Positions 1 through 6,803 are shown, counted from the first letter of the stretch. The stretch is DNA of 11,834 nt from DATDCV01 sp036524155 (GCA_036524155.1 DATDCV010000192.1:1-11834); one strand, 5' to 3'. Made by a program: numbers and translations. Notes: generated by a model from the letters alone, not told the origin.

Positions 1-23
1 GTATCGGTTTTGTGCGGTGCATT

Positions 24-45
24 AAATATCCAAGACAGGATATTT
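24..45. terminator. Small stem-loop just after larA
   Basis: An 8-bp perfect inverted repeat (AAATATCC at 24-31, GGATATTT at 38-45) with a 6-base loop lies 9 bases beyond the larA stop codon in the direction of transcription. It could act as a transcription terminator for the minus-strand operon. The stem is AT-rich and no clear T-run follows, so this is only a weak candidate. Confidence 0.3.
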
Positions 46-53
46 CCCAACGC

Positions 54-1301
54 TTACACCACCGTTGGTATGGTCGCGTTTGCCCAGGGCATGATGCCAA
101 TCCGCGCGTCGGCCGAAAGGTCACGGGTCGCGATTGCCAGCGCTGCTTGGAGGTTCGGACAGGGGCTCAGCAGCAGTTTTTCAGCGAGAGCTGGCGGCAT
201 GTCCGTCACGACGAGCACTCGTCGAGTGACGGCGTCACGCGCGATTTGAAATGCCTTATGCGGGCCGATGCGGAAACCTTCGCGTTGAAAACGATCGAGA
301 ACGGCCTGATGGGAAACCATCCCGCTGACCCATTCCTCATAAGTGCGGCTGCCGCTGCCGTCGGGGCAGGCGGCGACGAGGATGATCGTGCCGCCCGGCC
401 GCGTGACGCGCGCAGCATGCCCCAGCGCCTTTTGCGCCTGGTAGAGGTTGATGTCCTTCGGATGCCCGCCGGGCGACGCGATCATCAAATCGAAAGGCGC
501 CGCGACCCGGACCTGGTAAATCCGCAACACGAGTGGAATGCCCTCGCGCATGACCGCTTGCGGCTCGCCGGCCAGCACCCGGACAATTTGCTTGCTCTCG
601 TTGAGGACCGCGTTGAGGGCGAAATGGACTCCCATCTTGCGGCCAATCTCCTCGACGTCCTGTCGGGCGGGATTGTCATCGTAGCGCGCCAGGTCGGAGC
701 GTGGGTCCAGCATCAACGCATGGTTATGGTTGATGGTGTCACGTCCCGCGAGGCCAATCGCGGCGGTTTTCACGCCGCCGGAAAATCCCATGAACTGGTG
801 CGGCTCGAGGTTCCCCACCACGACGCGCAAATCGGCTTCGGCAAATGCCCGGTTTGCCTGCACCGGCGTGCCCAGGCGGGTCGTGCCGAGCGAAACGAGA
901 TCCCCCGCCTTCGCGTCGTGGCTGATGACTCGATACCGGGTCAGGATATCGGAGGGCAGGATCTCGGTACACTCGGCTGGCTGCAGTTCAGCGTGCAGGC
1001 CGGTGGCGGCAATCAGGGTGACGGCGGCAGGCGCAACGCCAAGTTGTTCGAGCGCCTGCAGCAGGGGCGGCAGCAGCACCGCGTGCGGCACGGGGCGTGT
1101 CTTATCGCTGATAGCGATCGCCACCGAGCGCGCGCCGGAAAAGCCTGACAGCCTGATGCCGCCCACCGGATGGTCCAACGCTTCGCGCACCGCCTTCGCA
1201 GGGTCGGCTAGCGCTTTGACTTTGGTTGGCGCCAGCAACTCCGAGTGAAAGGAGCCATCCAAATGGAAACTCAGCTTGCTCCGCCCGTAGGGGATCTGCA
1301 T
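54..1301 (-). CDS. larA: LarA-type nickel-dependent 2-hydroxyacid racemase
   Basis: A 415-residue protein of the lactate racemase LarA family (DUF2088), close to the usual family length. LarA enzymes racemise or epimerise 2-hydroxyacids by hydride transfer to a nickel-pincer nucleotide bound through a lysine. Visible family motifs: DKTRP (66-70), GLH (His103), EPHQF (His168) followed by SGGVK (Lys178, the expected cofactor lysine), and NHNH (192-195), where the nickel-ligand His is expected. The frame stays open upstream to 1457, but family similarity begins at MQIPYGRSKL, so the ATG at 1301 is chosen. The extra upstream residues overlap a repeat and the preceding gene. No good Shine-Dalgarno is seen. 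No cofactor-synthesis genes (larB, larC, larE) are in the window. It is the last gene of the suyAB strand, so its substrate may be sulfolactate rather than lactate (inference). Other 2-hydroxyacids such as sugar acids are possible. Confidence 0.85.
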   Translation of the reverse strand: MQIPYGRSKLSFHLDGSFHSELLAPTKVKALADPAKAVREALDHPVGGIRLSGFSGARSVAIAISDKTRPVPHAVLLPPLLQALEQLGVAPAAVTLIAATGLHAELQPAECTEILPSDILTRYRVISHDAKAGDLVSLGTTRLGTPVQANRAFAEADLRVVVGNLEPHQFMGFSGGVKTAAIGLAGRDTINHNHALMLDPRSDLARYDDNPARQDVEEIGRKMGVHFALNAVLNESKQIVRVLAGEPQAVMREGIPLVLRIYQVRVAAPFDLMIASPGGHPKDINLYQAQKALGHAARVTRPGGTIILVAACPDGSGSRTYEEWVSGMVSHQAVLDRFQREGFRIGPHKAFQIARDAVTRRVLVVTDMPPALAEKLLLSPCPNLQAALAIATRDLSADARIGIMPWANATIPTVV

Positions 1302-1323
1302 CACTTTGTCTCTCACTTTGTCT
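1302..1323 (-). repeat. 22-nt flanking repeat, left copy
   Basis: Two copies of the decamer CACTTTGTCT (plus-strand reading) spaced 12 bases apart. The same 22 bases recur in inverted orientation at 2103-2124 with one mismatch. The two copies bracket the four-helix-bundle gene. This copy directly abuts the larA start codon. Confidence 0.7.
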
Positions 1324-1344
1324 TCCACTTCTTCCTGCAGTCTG

Positions 1345-2091
1345 TCAAAACCCTCCCAGCATAACAGCGATCCGGTGCAATTTATCCTTGCCGGCATCCG
1401 TCTCTTCTCGCTCCAACAGTCCTTGCTCAAGACAGAGATCCAGAAGCACTGCCGCATTCACCGCTGCGCTCTGAGCTATCTGCGCAAAGCGGTGGTGATC
1501 CAGTTCCGCGTATCGGCCGTTGCCCTCAGCGATGTTCAAAACGATGCTCGTCCCCGCTTCATCGACTTGCCGAACCAGCCGATTTGACAGCTCCTTCGTC
1601 CGCGTTAGGGAAACAAACCAATCCATGAACGCCAACGCCGTTCGATAAACCTCCAAGCTCTCATGGTGGAAGAAGGGCGTCTCAGGCGTTGAAGGCTTGG
1701 CTGAGTAATCCGCAGGTTCCTTTCGCGCGACGGATTCGGCCCAAGCCTTCCTTAGGCCAATGACCATTTTTGTGACCACACACAGACGCTGCTTCTCCTC
1801 GCGGCATTGCGCCTCTGTTAGCAGGTTCTTGATTCGCGCTATATCCAGGCAACCGGCACACTCCAGAGTCGACCCAGTGGCATAGTCCAGGATTTGCAGG
1901 CGGCCAGGTGCGCCGCAGCGTCGGGCGGCCTCGGCGAGATTCAGCAGAATGCTTGGGGCGGTGCGATCCAGTTGATCGACCACAGCGTGCTTCCTGTCCC
2001 AGGCGTTTGTCCAGGCAACTGCCGCTGAAACGAAGTCCAAAGCGTTCGCATACACCTGCAGTTTCTCGTGAGAGAACATCAAACTGAGCAT
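1345..2091 (-). CDS. Tandem-duplicated four-helix-bundle protein (S23/IVP family)
   Basis: A 248-residue protein made of two copies of the short four-helix-bundle fold (the family first seen in 23S rRNA intervening sequences), which normally occurs as one unit of about 115-130 residues. The first copy starts at HEKLQVYANAL and has RTAPSILLNLAEAARR. The second starts at HESLEVYRTAL and has EAGTSIVLNIAEGNGRY. The repeated H-E-x-L-x-VY...A and SI-LN-AE signatures show an internal duplication. The linker between the copies is proline-rich (KPSTPETPFF). The biochemical role of the family is unknown; members are small helical proteins often found as scattered accessory genes. It sits between suyB and larA, 43 bases upstream of the larA start, and is bracketed by inverted 22-nt repeats. 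It may therefore be a mobile insertion rather than part of the pathway (inference). ATGs at 2091 and 2079 are both possible starts; neither has a clear ribosome binding site. Confidence 0.8.
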   Translation of the reverse strand: MLSLMFSHEKLQVYANALDFVSAAVAWTNAWDRKHAVVDQLDRTAPSILLNLAEAARRCGAPGRLQILDYATGSTLECAGCLDIARIKNLLTEAQCREEKQRLCVVTKMVIGLRKAWAESVARKEPADYSAKPSTPETPFFHHESLEVYRTALAFMDWFVSLTRTKELSNRLVRQVDEAGTSIVLNIAEGNGRYAELDHHRFAQIAQSAAVNAAVLLDLCLEQGLLEREETDAGKDKLHRIAVMLGGF

Positions 2092-2102
2092 GGAACTGCT
2101 GG

Positions 2103-2124
2103 AGACAAAGTGAAAGACAAAGTG
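2103..2124 (+). repeat. 22-nt flanking repeat, right copy
   Basis: Inverted partner of the element at 1302-1323, with 21 of 22 positions identical. The unit AGACAAAGTG occurs twice with 12-base spacing. It lies in the short gap between the suyB stop and the four-helix-bundle start. Confidence 0.7.
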
Positions 2125-2138
2125 GAGGCGAAAGCCAG

Positions 2139-2161
2139 CCCGGGGAAAAGGACTCCCCGGG
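2139..2161 (-). terminator. GC-rich stem-loop after suyB
   Basis: A 7-bp perfect stem (CCCGGGG at 2139-2145 with CCCCGGG at 2155-2161) and a 9-base loop, 20 bases past the suyB stop in its direction of transcription. Only a short CTTTC follows the stem, not a full T-tract, so it may attenuate rather than fully end suyAB transcription before the four-helix and larA genes. Confidence 0.4.
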
Positions 2162-2180
2162 ATGGCGATTGTAAGTGTAA

Positions 2181-3347
2181 TTACGCGCTACGATACAACT
2201 TAGTCAGCACGAACTCATCGTGCCGCAAAGCTTCGGCGGCGGTGAAACGTCCGCGGATAGTTTGCTCGAGGCAGCGGAGGGCGGCGTCGGCCGCCTGGTC
2301 CAGGTTCATTTCCATGCGCAGGATGCCCGTCAGATCCACATCGATGTGTTCCGACATGGTTTTGACGGTCAACGGATTGCCGGAGAGCTTAATAACCGGC
2401 AGGATTGGGTTGCCGATAACGTTGCCCTGGCCGGTGGGGAAGAAGTGCACTACTGACCCGGCGGCGGCGCAGAGGGTCACCATTTCGGCGGCGGCGCTCG
2501 AGGAATCCATGAAATGCAATCCCCGGCCTTTCGGCTCCTCGGCGGGCTTGAGGACGGAGGTTATCTTGCACCGGCCGATTTTCTGGATATTGCCCATCGC
2601 TTTCTCTTCGATGGTGGTCAATCCGCCGCGGATATTGCCTTCGGTGGGCTGGGAACCGAGCAAGCTGACGCCCTGGCTCTCGATGAGCCTCTGGTAATCG
2701 TCGAACATCGCCTGAAATTTCTTCCGGTCAGAAGGCTTGATGCACCGCGATGCGACAATGTCCTCGCCGCCCGTCAATTCGGTGGTCTCGCCAAACATCA
2801 AGGTGGCTCCAGCAGCCAGCAGGCGTTCGAACGCACGACCAACCGTCGGGTTGGCCGCCAGGCCTGAGGTCGTGTCCGACTCACCGCACTTGGTGCTCAT
2901 GCAGAGCTGTTTTACGCCGAAGGGCTCGCGCTGCAACTCGGTGGCATACTGCACGAATTCCTTCGCCTTGCGGGACGCCGCTTCGATTGTCTTGAGGTCG
3001 CCGGATCGTTCGATGGCGAAACCCGCGACGGGCTTTCCGGTTTTGGCAATCTCTTTGACAATCAGGTCGGCCCATTTGGGTTCGATGCAGATGACGATCA
3101 CGGCGGCGACGTTCGGGTTGCGCCCGGTGCCGGCCAGCGTACGCATGGTCAGGTCGAAATCTTCGCCGAACTGGAGCCGGCCGTACGGATGCGGCAGCAC
3201 CATCGTTCCCTTGATCAGGCGGGCAACCCCTTCGGCAGCGGCGTTGGAGATGTCGTCCACCGGCAGAATTACGACGTGATTGCGAATGCCAAAACGGCCG
3301 TCGGGCCGGCGGTATCCGGTAAACTTGAGCTTCTCGGGTTTAATCAT
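2181..3347 (-). CDS. suyB: UxaA-family lyase large subunit, probable (2R)-sulfolactate sulfo-lyase subunit beta
   Basis: A 388-residue protein equivalent to the C-terminal catalytic part of altronate/galactarate dehydratases (UxaA family). Family marks: GYRRPDGRFGIRN (11-23) and GNIRGGLTTIEEKAMG (237-252). Two stretches, PHPYGRLQFG (52-61) and STKCGESDTTSG (151-162), match what I recall of SuyB and differ from the HGxGCG-type motif of sugar-acid dehydratases. SuyAB is known to cleave (R)-3-sulfolactate to pyruvate and sulfite. The about 42-kDa size and the separately encoded small subunit also fit. The ATG at 3347 is chosen over the upstream GTG because it overlaps the suyA stop as ATGA and has a GAGGTGG ribosome binding site 5 bases upstream, implying translational coupling. 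Divergent sulfite reductase genes next door support a sulfite-releasing role. The alternative is a sugar-acid dehydratase. Superfamily is near certain; the sulfo-lyase assignment is about 0.65. Confidence 0.8.
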   Translation of the reverse strand: MIKPEKLKFTGYRRPDGRFGIRNHVVILPVDDISNAAAEGVARLIKGTMVLPHPYGRLQFGEDFDLTMRTLAGTGRNPNVAAVIVICIEPKWADLIVKEIAKTGKPVAGFAIERSGDLKTIEAASRKAKEFVQYATELQREPFGVKQLCMSTKCGESDTTSGLAANPTVGRAFERLLAAGATLMFGETTELTGGEDIVASRCIKPSDRKKFQAMFDDYQRLIESQGVSLLGSQPTEGNIRGGLTTIEEKAMGNIQKIGRCKITSVLKPAEEPKGRGLHFMDSSSAAAEMVTLCAAAGSVVHFFPTGQGNVIGNPILPVIKLSGNPLTVKTMSEHIDVDLTGILRMEMNLDQAADAALRCLEQTIRGRFTAAEALRHDEFVLTKLYRSA

Positions 3348-3631
3348 ACGGACCACCTCATCGTTTTCAGGTTGTGGATGTGAACGTGGGCGCCCTTGGC
3401 GATTGGCTGGACGGCTTTGCCCACTTCGCGGCCGTACTTGATCACCGCTTTGTCCTTAGCCACGTCGCGCATGGCGACCTTGTGACCCAGAGGAACGTTA
3501 TCGCGCAGCTTTACGCTGCCCGCCGGTTTCCCTTCGAGCGTGAGCGCGCCGGCTACCGACCCTTTCTTCAGGTTGGTTACCGCCACGCCGACATCATCGT
3601 CGAGTTCGTGCAACAGGATGCTGTGTTTCAT
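3344..3631 (-). CDS. suyA: SAF-domain small subunit, probable (2R)-sulfolactate sulfo-lyase subunit alpha
   Basis: A 95-residue protein corresponding to the N-terminal SAF-like domain of UxaA enzymes, here encoded separately as in SuyAB (small subunit of about 8-10 kDa). Motifs: DDVGVAV (12-18), PLGHKVA (47-53), IKYGR (64-68) and GAHVHIHN (80-87), followed by the KTMRW ending. In the family this domain completes the active site of the large subunit. It is first in the minus-strand unit, and its TGA stop overlaps the suyB ATG. The start ATG at 3631 matches the family start; no strong Shine-Dalgarno is seen before it. The upstream 191-bp gap is shared with dsrA, which is transcribed the other way. 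A split altronate dehydratase small subunit is the main alternative. Confidence 0.8.
   Translation of the reverse strand: MKHSILLHELDDDVGVAVTNLKKGSVAGALTLEGKPAGSVKLRDNVPLGHKVAMRDVAKDKAVIKYGREVGKAVQPIAKGAHVHIHNLKTMRWSV
3353..3359 (-). promoter_or_regulatory. Ribosome binding site of suyB
   Basis: GAGGTGG on the minus strand, 5 bases before the ATG at 3347. It lies inside the 3' end of suyA and, together with the ATGA stop/start overlap, decides the suyB start in favour of the ATG over the GTG three codons upstream. Confidence 0.7.
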
Positions 3632-3743
3632 ATTTCAATTCGCAACAATGGCTAACAATTGGTTGAGCGAACAGCCAGAGAGGCTTCGTCTCGCCGGCGG
3701 GACTGTCGCAAGCGGCAACATATTTGTAAATCAAAAAAAGTTG

Positions 3744-3772
3744 TTGACTGCCGTGTCGGCTCTTTCCATGAT
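3744..3772 (+). promoter_or_regulatory. Candidate sigma-70-like promoter for dsrA
   Basis: TTGACT (3744-3749, 5 of 6 to the -35 consensus), a 17-base spacer and CATGAT (3767-3772, 4 of 6 to the -10 consensus) predict a start near 3779, about 44 bases before dsrA. It lies within the 191-base divergent region 3632-3822, whose AT-rich centre (3720-3745) is the likely control region for both suyAB and dsr transcription. I could not pick out a convincing minus-strand promoter for suyA or a clear operator. Confidence 0.4.
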
Positions 3773-3822
3773 TCGTTCGGCAATGAGCTGGCCAAAAACC
3801 AGTTCCCGAACCTGACAGACCA

Positions 3823-5238
3823 ATGCCGACAGAACAAATCAAACTTTGTTGCGCGAAATGCGGTTTTACCATCGAGCAGTATACCGCCGCCGAACTGGCG
3901 GATATCCCGCGCAAGGCGAAGCGATACAAATACTTGCTCAGTAAATCGAGCATTTGCCCATCCTGCCTGGCGTCCGGCCGGCTCAAGGAAGTGCGCACCG
4001 CGGAAGAGGCGGTCATCGCCCCGGCACCAGGCCTCGAGGCCAAGTCTTCAACGGCCGGACCCGTTTCCCACGAAGAGAAACCGCCGTCCCCCACTCCGAT
4101 GATGGACGCCGTTGCCCAGGGTCCCTGGCCCAGCCATGCGCGGGAGCTTAAGCAAACGAGGTATCCGGTCCAGATGTATGAAGAAGCCCTGCAGAAGCGC
4201 ACGACGCAGTGGGGCTATGGCGGCTACGTATCGTTGCCGGGGGTCGCCGCGGGGGTGCTGGTCCGCGCTTCAGCCCGGCCGGAGATCACCAAGGGCTCCA
4301 ATTTCCTGCGCATCATGGATCCGTGCGGCAACTTTTTCAGCACCCAGGCCATGCGCGGGCTGTGCGACATCGCCGACAAATACGCTTACGGCCTGTTGCA
4401 CTTGCTCAGCACCGGGGGCGACCTGGAAATGCTGGGCCTGCCCACGGAAAACCTCAAGCTGGCGGTGGACGAGATTACCAAACTCGGGTTCGACGTTGGC
4501 TCGACCGGCGACGATTATCGTACAAGCGAAGAATGCATCGGCCCGGCTAAATGCGATCTCGCCCTTTATGACACCCTTGGGTTCCGGTATGCATGGTATA
4601 AGCGGTTCCTGGACGACGTCCAGTACCCGCGCTTCCCGCACAAAGTGAAATGCAAGTTCGCCGGTTGCCCCAACGACTGCGTGCGCGGCGGCCAGAAGGC
4701 GGACATCTTTGTGTGCGGCGTTTTCCGCGACCTGCCGAAGATCGATCAGGCAAAGGTCGCGGCGTGGGTCAATGGAGGCGGCGACATCGGGACGGTCTGC
4801 ACCCGCTGTCCGGGGGCCTGCCTGAAGTGGGAAGCGGCTCAGGGCTTGAGTATCGACGGCGACAGTTGTTATCGCTGCATGTACTGCATCAACAAGATTC
4901 CGGGGGTTCGCCCGGGCGGCGACCGGGGCGTAGCAATCATCGTGGGCGGAAAGATGCGCGGTAAGTACGGCCCGATGCTGGGCAAAGTTCTCGTGCCTTT
5001 CATGAAGGCGGAGCCGCCGGACTACAAGGAAGTCTTCGACTTGATCGAGCGGCTCACCGAGGCCTACGACGCCAACGCCCGCAAGAAAGAGCGGGTGGGC
5101 GACTTCCTGCTCCGTATCGGCATGGATGAGTTCTTCCGCCTGGTAGGGATAACCCCCTCGCCGCAACTGTTCTCACAGCCGCGTACCAACTTGTTCTACC
5201 ACTGGGAACCACAGGAAATTAAGGACGAGCGGCAATAG
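3823..5238 (+). CDS. dsrA: Dissimilatory sulfite reductase alpha subunit with N-terminal CxxC/CxxC extension
   Basis: A 471-residue DsrA homologue, part of the cytoplasmic DsrAB siroheme enzyme that reduces sulfite (or oxidises sulfur in reverse). The typical DsrA region starts near residue 99 with GPWPS and contains STGGDLEMLG (196-205), YRTSEEC, the siroheme-[4Fe-4S] ligands Cys238-x5-Cys244 and Cys282-x3-Cys286, and an inserted ferredoxin domain (Cys329, Cys333, then Cys349-x2-Cys352-x2-Cys355). It ends with the family-typical PRTN. The odd part is residues 1-98: CAKC (10-13) and CPSC (45-48) look like a small zinc-ribbon or rubredoxin-like knuckle, followed by a proline- and alanine-rich linker. 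DsrA from model sulfate reducers, which I recall at about 400-440 residues, lacks this. The ATG at 3823 is chosen because the cysteine-rich head is in frame and follows a plausible promoter; the ribosome binding site is weak. A start inside the head would lose the CxxC pairs. First gene of the dsr run. Confidence 0.93.
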   Translation: MPTEQIKLCCAKCGFTIEQYTAAELADIPRKAKRYKYLLSKSSICPSCLASGRLKEVRTAEEAVIAPAPGLEAKSSTAGPVSHEEKPPSPTPMMDAVAQGPWPSHARELKQTRYPVQMYEEALQKRTTQWGYGGYVSLPGVAAGVLVRASARPEITKGSNFLRIMDPCGNFFSTQAMRGLCDIADKYAYGLLHLLSTGGDLEMLGLPTENLKLAVDEITKLGFDVGSTGDDYRTSEECIGPAKCDLALYDTLGFRYAWYKRFLDDVQYPRFPHKVKCKFAGCPNDCVRGGQKADIFVCGVFRDLPKIDQAKVAAWVNGGGDIGTVCTRCPGACLKWEAAQGLSIDGDSCYRCMYCINKIPGVRPGGDRGVAIIVGGKMRGKYGPMLGKVLVPFMKAEPPDYKEVFDLIERLTEAYDANARKKERVGDFLLRIGMDEFFRLVGITPSPQLFSQPRTNLFYHWEPQEIKDERQ

Positions 5239-5249
5239 ATACCCCATGC

Positions 5250-5334
5250 GAAATCCGAAATCCGAAATCCGAAAGAAGCCCGAAATCCGAAATCCGAAGC
5301 AGATTCGGCCTTCGGATTTCGGATTTCGGATTTT
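5250..5334. repeat. Palindromic GAAATCC/GGATTTC heptamer element
   Basis: Three heptamers (GAAATCC) from 5250 and two more from 5282 are mirrored by GGATTTC copies at 5314-5327. The core is a perfect 20-bp stem (5280-5299 with 5310-5329) around a 10-base loop. It fills most of the gap between dsrA and dsrB and could form a strong RNA hairpin or DNA cruciform. The same unit reappears in the element at 6889-7134. Similar heptamer tracts are, from memory, interspersed repeats in Verrucomicrobiota genomes. Confidence 0.85.
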
Positions 5335-5372
5335 GTGATTGCTCCCCACTGCTCGATTAGAACCTAAGACAT

Positions 5373-6431
5373 ATGCCTGGCATAGGAATACCTCCGTTAG
5401 AAGCCAATCTGCCGCCGATCGTGAAGCGGAACTATGGCAAATGGATCACCCACGAACACGTCCGGCCCGGCGTGATCAGGCACGATGCCGAGAGCGGGGA
5501 AGCCTGCTACACCGTGCGGGCCGGCATGCCGCCCAATGCGCGAGTCAGCACTCCCACGCTGAGGAAGATCTGCGACCTGGCTGACGAGTTCGCCAACGGC
5601 TATTTCCGGGTCACGCAGCGCAACTCGCTGGAGTTTGTCGGGGTAGCCCCCGAACGGATCGAGGCCCTGATCGCCCATCTGGCGGACGCCGGGTTCCCGG
5701 TCGGCGGCACCAACCGCTCGCTGCACAACACAACCTGCTGCACCGGCTACATGCATTGCCACCTGGCCGCCTCGGACCCTGCGGCCATCATGAATGCCGT
5801 GTCGAACATGCTGCTCAAGGAATTTCAGACCGACTGCCTGCCGGCCAAGCTGAAAATCTCGGGCTCGGGTTGCATCAACAATTGCGGTGAAGGCTCATGC
5901 GCGGACATCGGGATCGTGGCGGTTCACCGCGATTTGCCGCCCATCCACGTGGACAAGCTCAAAGGCTGCGAACTGCCGCTGGTGATCTCGGTTTGCCCGA
6001 CCGGCGCCATCAAGCCCAAAGGCCCGGGCATGATCGAGATCGACCCGAAACGGTGCATTCACTGCCCGGCCTGCTCGGTGGCCTGCGCCGCCATGGCGCC
6101 CATCGGCAGCCCTAACGGCGACGGTGTCGCCATCGTCGTCGGCGGCAAGGCCGCCAACACGGGAAGTGGCCCGGCGATGGCCAAGGTTGTGGTGCCCTAC
6201 CTGCCCAACAACCCGCCCTATTGGCCCGAGGTCACCACCGTGGTCAACCAGATCGTCACCGCCTGGAGCGCCCACGCGCGCAGGGACGAGCGCGTCGGCG
6301 ATTGGATCGATCGCATTGGCTGGGAGAAGTTCTATCAGCGCACGGGCCTGCCGCTCTCGTTTAAAGTGATCGACGGTTACGACGCCCGCGCCCTCGATCA
6401 TGCGAAGGCCAATGTGCGCTTCCGGTGGTGA
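5373..6431 (+). CDS. dsrB: Dissimilatory sulfite reductase beta subunit
   Basis: A 352-residue DsrB homologue, similar in size to the DsrB of Allochromatium (about 358 from memory) and shorter than that of Desulfovibrio. Family marks: HVRPGVIRHDAESGE near the N-terminus, GGT (111-113), the siroheme-cluster cysteines, VAVHRDLPP (182-190), and a ferredoxin domain with Cys208 and Cys228-x2-Cys231-x2-Cys234-x3-Cys238. The C-terminal WIDRIGWEKFYQRTGL matches the usual DsrB ending. The cluster ligands here read Cys123-x5-Cys129 and Cys167-x3-Cys171, the canonical sulfite reductase pattern. Model DsrB proteins lack the first Cys and instead have adjacent cysteines (CCxxxC); here that extra position is Gly166. 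It pairs with DsrA as an alpha2beta2 enzyme. It lies 134 bases after dsrA, separated by the heptamer palindrome, and 47 bases before dsrC. The start ATG has no evident Shine-Dalgarno. Confidence 0.93.
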   Translation: MPGIGIPPLEANLPPIVKRNYGKWITHEHVRPGVIRHDAESGEACYTVRAGMPPNARVSTPTLRKICDLADEFANGYFRVTQRNSLEFVGVAPERIEALIAHLADAGFPVGGTNRSLHNTTCCTGYMHCHLAASDPAAIMNAVSNMLLKEFQTDCLPAKLKISGSGCINNCGEGSCADIGIVAVHRDLPPIHVDKLKGCELPLVISVCPTGAIKPKGPGMIEIDPKRCIHCPACSVACAAMAPIGSPNGDGVAIVVGGKAANTGSGPAMAKVVVPYLPNNPPYWPEVTTVVNQIVTAWSAHARRDERVGDWIDRIGWEKFYQRTGLPLSFKVIDGYDARALDHAKANVRFRW

Positions 6432-6478
6432 GGTGGGCGTCGAGGAACCTGTATTAAGCACAAACCAATCCTGATTCT

Positions 6479-6796
6479 ATGGCCGTTATTACCCTTGCTG
6501 GAAAACAATTCGAAGTGGACGAAGACGGGCTCATCCAGGATCCCACGCAATGGGACGAGGCGATCGCCCGGGCCCTAGCCGAGGCGGAAGGCGTCAAAGA
6601 GCTGACCGAAGAGCACTGGAAAGTGATTCGCTACCTGCGCAGTTACTACCTCCAGTTCGGCATCGCGCCGATGATCCGCAAGCTCTGCAAAGAGACCGGA
6701 TTTCAACTCAAGTATATCTACCAGTTATTTCCTACCGGCCCCGCCAAAGGCGCCTGCAAGCTGGCCGGACTCCCCAAGCCGACCGGCTGTGTTTAG
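6479..6796 (+). CDS. dsrC: DsrC sulfur-carrier protein (DsrC/TusE family)
   Basis: A 105-residue protein ending in the diagnostic DsrC tail GACKLAGLPKPTGCV, with both redox cysteines present (Cys93 and the penultimate Cys104). In characterised systems DsrC takes the sulfur of sulfite from DsrAB as a trisulfide bridge between these two cysteines, which the membrane DsrMK module then reduces. Having both residues marks a true DsrC partner rather than a TusE-type tRNA-thiolation relay or a regulatory variant. The N-terminal KQFEVDEDGLIQDP and central GIAPMIRKL match the family, and the length is typical. It follows dsrB closely, consistent with co-expression. Its TAG stop overlaps a good AGGAGG sequence that would serve a downstream start at 6804. 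Confidence 0.96.
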   Translation: MAVITLAGKQFEVDEDGLIQDPTQWDEAIARALAEAEGVKELTEEHWKVIRYLRSYYLQFGIAPMIRKLCKETGFQLKYIYQLFPTGPAKGACKLAGLPKPTGCV

Positions 6797-6800
6797 GAGG
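6795..6800 (+). promoter_or_regulatory. Strong Shine-Dalgarno overlapping the dsrC stop
   Basis: AGGAGG lies 3 bases before the ATG at 6804, a slightly short spacing. It is one of the clearest ribosome binding sequences on this strand, yet it precedes a frame that runs into a repeat element rather than a recognised gene. It may be the remnant start of a displaced operon gene. Confidence 0.45.
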
Positions 6801-6803
6801 GGC

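Noticed and set aside
12..1148. 378-codon plus-strand open frame antisense to larA
   Set aside because: It has no recognisable domain and an unusual composition (arginine-, glutamine- and histidine-rich), while the opposite strand encodes a full LarA with all motifs. It is a shadow of a GC-rich gene.
2181..3631. Altronate or galactarate dehydratase as first-choice name for the split UxaA pair
   Set aside because: Not excluded, but the PHPYGRLQFG and CGESDTTSG motifs, the split small subunit and the adjacent sulfite reductase genes fit sulfolactate sulfo-lyase better. No hexuronate genes are nearby.
4270..5166. 298-codon minus-strand open frame antisense to dsrA
   Set aside because: DsrA on the plus strand has every cluster motif. 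The antisense frame matches no family and follows from GC-rich third positions.
3823..6431. Assimilatory or Asr-type sulfite reductase instead of DsrAB
   Set aside because: There are two homologous subunits, each with an inserted ferredoxin domain, followed directly by dsrC, dsrM and dsrK. This is specific to the dissimilatory system.
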